This document shows positions 60,178 through 64,000 of a stretch of 64,000 nucleotides of DNA, in pieces. The translations under genes were made by a program, and so were the position numbers. This DNA is from an uncultured Oscillospiraceae bacterium (GTDB lineage: Bacteria; Bacillota; Clostridia; Oscillospirales; Oscillospiraceae). Position 1 is the first letter of the stretch, and each line of letters begins with the position of its first letter. The stretch is from contig CAJUPS010000005.1 in the NCBI GenBank assembly GCA_910588045.1, positions 22,267-86,266 on the forward strand, given 5' to 3'. The notes beneath the pieces are model-generated. The model had not been told where the DNA came from and did not search any database. It saw only the letters and a program-made list of their open reading frames with translations.

Positions 60178-61863
60178 TCACCCCAGAAGAGCTCCCGCCC
60201 CCCGCTCCAGCGCCGCCAGACGGACGAGGGCGTCCGCCTCGCCGGTCCCCCGGACCGACAGGTACAGCTTCAGCTTCGGCTCTGTGCCGGAGGGACGGAC
60301 AATGACCTTCCCCTCCTCCAGGCGGAACTCCAGCACGTCGGAGGGGATCAGCCCGGTGTCCCCCAGGAGGTAGTCCACAACGCCCGTCACCCTCTGCCCC
60401 GCAATCTCCTCGGGGGGATCGGCCCGCAGGGACGCCATCAGGCCGTTCATGGCCTCCATGCCGTCCTGTCCCTCAAAGGCCCTGCTGACGAGCCCATTCC
60501 GATAAAACCCGAATTTCTCATACAGCGCGTTGATGGCGTCCAGCAGGGTCATCCCCTGGCCCGCGTACCACGCCGCGCACTCACAGGCCAGCATCACCGC
60601 GTTCACCGCGTCCTTGTCCCGCACGTGGGCCCCGGAGAGGTAGCCGTAGCTCTCCTCAAAGCCGAAGAGGAACCGCTCCCGGTGGCCCTCGCTCTCCAGG
60701 AGACCGATCTGCTCGCCGATGTACTTGAATCCCGTCAGCATCCGCCGCAGCTCCACGCCGTAGGACCGGGCAACCGGGGTTGCCATATCCGTGGAGACGA
60801 TGGTGGTCACCGCCACCGGGTCCTCCGGCATGGTCCCCCGGGCGATGCGGGTCCGGCAGAGGTAGTCCAGCAGCAAAACGCCCATCTCGTTGCCGGTGAT
60901 AAGCCGGTAGCCGCCCCTCCCGTCGGGCACCGCCGCGCCCATGCGGTCGCAGTCCGGGTCCGTCCCGAGCAGCAGGTCCGGGTGGACCTCATCGCACAGG
61001 CGCAGGCCCTCCTCCATGGCCTCCCGGATCTCCGGGTTGGGGTAGGGGCAGGTGGGGAAACGGCCGTCGGGGCGCTCCTGGGAGGGCACCACCGTCAGCG
61101 CGGCGACGCCCATCTTCTCTAAGAGCTTCCGCACGCACTCCAGTCCGGACCCGTTGAGGGGCGTATAGACCAGCTTCAATTTGGACACATCATTCCCTGG
61201 GCGCAGGGCCAGCACCGCGTCCACGAAGGCGTCCAGGCACTCGTCGGGGATATAGCGGATCTTTCCTTCCGCCAGGGCCTCGTCGAAGTCCGCCAGCCTC
61301 AGTCCGCCGAGACCGCCGTCGAAATAGTCCACCCAGTCCATAGCGGATGCGATCCAATCGGCGTCTTCGGGGGTGATCTGGCACCCGTCCGGGCCATAGA
61401 CCTTGTAGCCGTTGTACTGGGCGGGGTTGTGGCTGGCGGTGACGCAGATGCCCGCGCCGCACCCCAGATACCGTACCGCCCAGCTCAGAGCGGGGGTGGG
61501 CTCAAGGCGGGGATACAGCCACGCCGTGATGCCGTTGGCCGCCAGCACCCGGGCCGCCTCCCGGGCGAAGAGGTCCCCCTTGACGCGGCTGTCATAGGCG
61601 ATGGCCACGGCGTCGGCAAACCCCTGGCCCTGGATAAAGTCCGCCAGCGCCTGGGTGGCCCGGCGGACGGTATAGATGTTCATCCGGTTGGTTCCCGCAC
61701 CGATGACCCCCCGCAGGCCCCCGGTGCCAAAGGCCAGGTGGCGGTAGAAGCGGTCGGACACCGCCTTTTCGTCGTCCCGCACGCTCTCCAGCTCTGCGAG
61801 GAGGTCCGGGTCCTCCCCGGCCCGCTCCAGCCAGCGCGTCAGCTCCACTTGATAGTCTGCCAT
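60178..61863 (-). CDS. phospho-sugar mutase (alpha-D-phosphohexomutase), copy 1
   Basis: A 561-residue enzyme. The phosphoserine loop is TASHNP, the metal loop is GTDPDCDRMG, the sugar-binding loop is GFEESYG and the phosphate loop is RPSGTEPK; all four blocks are intact. It interconverts glucose-1-phosphate and glucose-6-phosphate or related sugars. The ATG at 61863 (MADYQVEL) has GGGAGG upstream; a longer frame from 61947 lacks support. It is divergent from a second mutase, with which it is clearly but not closely similar. Confidence 0.9.
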   Translation of the reverse strand: MADYQVELTRWLERAGEDPDLLAELESVRDDEKAVSDRFYRHLAFGTGGLRGVIGAGTNRMNIYTVRRATQALADFIQGQGFADAVAIAYDSRVKGDLFAREAARVLAANGITAWLYPRLEPTPALSWAVRYLGCGAGICVTASHNPAQYNGYKVYGPDGCQITPEDADWIASAMDWVDYFDGGLGGLRLADFDEALAEGKIRYIPDECLDAFVDAVLALRPGNDVSKLKLVYTPLNGSGLECVRKLLEKMGVAALTVVPSQERPDGRFPTCPYPNPEIREAMEEGLRLCDEVHPDLLLGTDPDCDRMGAAVPDGRGGYRLITGNEMGVLLLDYLCRTRIARGTMPEDPVAVTTIVSTDMATPVARSYGVELRRMLTGFKYIGEQIGLLESEGHRERFLFGFEESYGYLSGAHVRDKDAVNAVMLACECAAWYAGQGMTLLDAINALYEKFGFYRNGLVSRAFEGQDGMEAMNGLMASLRADPPEEIAGQRVTGVVDYLLGDTGLIPSDVLEFRLEEGKVIVRPSGTEPKLKLYLSVRGTGEADALVRLAALERGAGALLG

Positions 61864-61898
61864 GATACGTCCTCCCTGGTGTTTCATTCTTCTCTCCC

Positions 61899-61927
61899 AG
61901 CTTACCACGGGACAGCCCGGTTTGCAA
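61899..61927 (-). promoter_or_regulatory. sigma-A promoter of mutase copy 1
   Basis: On the minus strand TTGCAA (61922-61927), 17 bp, TAAGCT (61899-61904). Confidence 0.65.
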
Positions 61928-61984
61928 GCGGAGTTTTTCAGCGGCACGGCCGGAAAAAACCGGGAAAAAACGGAGGAATCCCCC

Positions 61985-62013
61985 TTGAACCTAGGGGGAA
62001 ATTTTGGTACAAT
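61985..62013 (+). promoter_or_regulatory. sigma-A promoter of mutase copy 2
   Basis: TTGAAC (61985-61990), 17 bp, TACAAT (62008-62013), about 58 bases before the ATG. Confidence 0.7.
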
Positions 62014-62071
62014 GGCACTACCCTATATGAAAAGCCTGTATTCATAGATGAGAAGGAGGAGACGATTCATC

Positions 62072-63799
62072 ATGGACTATCAAAAGGAATATGAAAAATG
62101 GCTGGCCAGCGACGTGCTGACTGCCGAGGAACACGCTGAGCTGGAGGCCATCAAGGACGACCCCAAGGAGATCGAGAGCCGCTTCTATGGCCCTCTGGAG
62201 TTTGGCACCGCCGGACTTCGCGGTACAATGGCCATGGGCCTGCACAACATGAACCTCTACGTGGTGCGCCACGCCACCCAGGGCTTTGCCAACGTCATCT
62301 GCGCCGAGGGCGAGCAAGCCAAGGAGAGGGGCGTCGCCATTTGCATGGACTGCCGTCTCCACGGCATGGAGTTTGCCCGGGCCGCCGCCGAGGTCTGCGC
62401 CGCCGCCGGGATCAAGGTGCGCATCTTTGAATCCCTGCGCCCCACCCCGGAATTGAGCTTCGCGGTGCGCCACTACGGCTGTCAGGCGGGCATCAACGTC
62501 ACGGCCAGTCACAACCCCAAGGAGTACAACGGCTACAAGGTCTACTGGGAGGACGGCGCCCAGCTGCCCCCCCAGCACGCCGACGCCATCGCCAGGGAGC
62601 TGGAGAAGATCGACATCTTCACCGGCGTGAAGACCATGCCCTATGAGGAGGCCGTGAAGGCCGGTATGATCACCGTCATGGGCGAGGAGACGGACGAGGC
62701 GTTCCTCAAGGAGGTCATGGCGATGGTCACCGACACCGGGGCCATTCCCGCCGTGGCGGACCGCTTCAAGCTGGTCTATACGCCCTTCCACGGCTGCGGC
62801 CACAAGCTGGTGCCCGAGGCCCTCAGGCGGGCCGGGGTGAAGCACCTGCTCTGCGAGCCCCAGCAGATGGTGATCGACGGGAACTTCCCCACGGTGAAGT
62901 CCCCCAACCCGGAGAACCCGGAGGGCTTCTATCTGGCGGTGGACCTGGCCAAGGCCAACGACGTGGACTTCATTCTGGGCACCGACCCGGACAGCGACCG
63001 CGTGGGCATCATGGTCCGGGACAAGGATGGGGAATACAAGGTCATGACGGGCAACCAGACCGGCGTTGTGCTGGTGGACTACATGCTGGGCGCCATGGAG
63101 CGCACGGGCAAGCTGCCCAAGAACCCCGTCGCCCTGAAGACCATCGTCACCACGGAGATGGCCAGAGCCGTGGCCGAGAGCTACGGGGCCAAGTGCTACG
63201 ACACCTTCACCGGCTTTAAGTTCATCGCCGAGAAGAAGAACGCCCTGGAGGGCAGCGGCGAGGGGAAGGTCGTGTTCGCCTATGAGGAGAGCTATGGCTA
63301 CATGCTGGGGGATTACGTCCGGGATAAGGACGCTGTGACGGCCTCCCTGCTGCTCACGGAGATGGCGGCCTACTACTACGCCAAGGGCATGACGGTCCTG
63401 GACGCCTATCAGGCCCTTTGCGAGAAGCACGGCTTTTACGGGGAGAAGACCCACAATCTGGTAATGCCCGGCCTGGACGGCCTGGCGGACATGGCAAAGC
63501 TGATGAAGTCCCTGCGGGAGGCTCCTCCCGCCGAGATCTCCGGTGTGAAGGTCGCACAGTTCAAGGACTACAAGGATGGCAGTGTGGTGGACTGCGCCAC
63601 CGGCGCAAAGACGGCGATGGAGCTCTCCGGCTCCAACGTCCTCCGTTTCGAGCTGGTGGATGGCACCTCTGTTATTGTTCGTCCCTCCGGGACCGAGCCC
63701 AAGATCAAGGTTTATATTTTGACCAAGGGGAAGGATGCCGCTGAGCGGGATGCCAATGTGAAGAAATATAGTGAGTGGGTGGAGACTCTCCAAAAGTAA
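62072..63799 (+). CDS. phospho-sugar mutase (PgcA-like alpha-D-phosphohexomutase), copy 2
   Basis: A 575-residue enzyme with the same four blocks: TASHNP, GTDPDSDRVG, YEESYG and RPSGTEPK. It resembles Bacillus PgcA, the phosphoglucomutase that supplies glucose-1-phosphate for UDP-glucose and wall glycolipids. ATG at 62072 (MDYQKEYEKW) with AAGGAGGAG upstream. The divergent pair shares a 208-bp intergenic region with one promoter each way, so the two may serve different sugars (inference). Confidence 0.92.
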   Translation: MDYQKEYEKWLASDVLTAEEHAELEAIKDDPKEIESRFYGPLEFGTAGLRGTMAMGLHNMNLYVVRHATQGFANVICAEGEQAKERGVAICMDCRLHGMEFARAAAEVCAAAGIKVRIFESLRPTPELSFAVRHYGCQAGINVTASHNPKEYNGYKVYWEDGAQLPPQHADAIARELEKIDIFTGVKTMPYEEAVKAGMITVMGEETDEAFLKEVMAMVTDTGAIPAVADRFKLVYTPFHGCGHKLVPEALRRAGVKHLLCEPQQMVIDGNFPTVKSPNPENPEGFYLAVDLAKANDVDFILGTDPDSDRVGIMVRDKDGEYKVMTGNQTGVVLVDYMLGAMERTGKLPKNPVALKTIVTTEMARAVAESYGAKCYDTFTGFKFIAEKKNALEGSGEGKVVFAYEESYGYMLGDYVRDKDAVTASLLLTEMAAYYYAKGMTVLDAYQALCEKHGFYGEKTHNLVMPGLDGLADMAKLMKSLREAPPAEISGVKVAQFKDYKDGSVVDCATGAKTAMELSGSNVLRFELVDGTSVIVRPSGTEPKIKVYILTKGKDAAERDANVKKYSEWVETLQK

Positions 63800-64000
63800 G
63801 ATGGATTTTATCTTCGCGCCCTTCGGGCGCGAACGGGACATTCTTCTCGAATCGGCCCGGGACCTACGCGGCCCCGGACTCCGCGGGTACTTTTGCCCCG
63901 CGGCAAAAGTACCCAAAAACGCGCTTAAACCTACGGTTTAAGAATCCCTTGGCGGGAGCGGCTCGGAGCGCCGCTCCCTATGCGGGGGATTTGCGAAGTG
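63800..64000. other. 201-bp structured non-coding tail of the window
   Basis: No gene seen. Hairpins: TTCGCGCCC/GGGCGCGAA (about 63815-63835), GGGTACTTTTGCC with its complement (63885-63914, related to 60117-60147), CTTAAACC/GGTTTAAG (63924-63942) and GGAGCGGC/GCCGCTCC (about 63954-63977). The first probably terminates mutase copy 2. Confidence 0.5.

Noticed and set aside
1..64000. tRNA, rRNA, CRISPR array or known riboswitch
   Set aside because: No cloverleaf with CCA-type acceptor, no rRNA-like block, no regularly spaced repeats and no recognisable riboswitch core was found by eye; a covariance search could still reveal small RNAs.

Overview
The window looks like a chromosomal segment of a high-GC Clostridia member, most likely Oscillospiraceae-like (inference). 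The reasons are Gram-positive signals (strong Shine-Dalgarno sites, sigma-A promoters with 17-bp spacers), S-layer-homology proteins, a YhaM-type exonuclease, a flavodiiron protein, a CD1871A-type CXXC micro-protein beside an Fe-S membrane protein and a TlpA lipoprotein, and PgcA-like phosphohexomutases. I saw no rRNA, tRNA, CRISPR array, prophage or transposase.

Layout. 1-2570 (minus): a DUF262 protein cut by the window edge, and a MATE exporter gene interrupted by one in-frame amber codon, with a MITE-like repeat between them. 2666-5884: an AraC regulator divergent from a radical SAM-VTT membrane protein pair. 6057-11363: a TetR regulator, a second MITE-like repeat, then a DUF308-MMPL-heptad lipoprotein operon whose promoter contains an 18-bp perfect palindrome.

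11524-40653 is the remarkable part: a roughly 29-kb, two-sided gene system read outward from one divergent promoter region (21390-21728). The left arm (minus) encodes a dynamin-like GTPase, three paralogous small GTPases, two paralogous 'YCSY' proteins, and three tandem M48-peptidase-fold proteins of which only the last keeps HExxH. The right arm (plus) encodes an exported von Willebrand A (vWA) protein, a 1148-residue tubulin-like GTPase, two unknown proteins, a zinc-ribbon-flanked GTPase, a GAP1-like protein, a kinase-like protein with degraded catalytic motifs, a Sel1/membrane protein, a polytopic membrane protein, a second vWA membrane protein, and a shortened copy of the GAP1-like protein. 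Its make-up (several GTP-binding proteins, vWA, kinase fold, protease fold, membrane anchors) suggests an envelope-associated, GTP-switched assembly for stress response or biological conflict. The function is unknown and the role is inference.

40689-64000 is mostly housekeeping: RpiR regulator/hydroxyacid dehydrogenase, D-Ala-D-Ala carboxypeptidase, CD1871A/Fe-S/TlpA cassette, GNAT, cardiolipin synthase, YhaM exonuclease, exonuclease III, amidohydrolase/YfcC transporter, a zinc-ribbon/Ig-like protein, two SLH proteins (one a subtilisin), a flavodiiron protein, and two divergent phosphohexomutases. A self-contained small transcription unit (promoter, 25-codon ORF, terminator) lies on the minus strand at 42981-43185. 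Two related MITE-like families are scattered through the window, and one full copy forms the 5' leader of yhaM.
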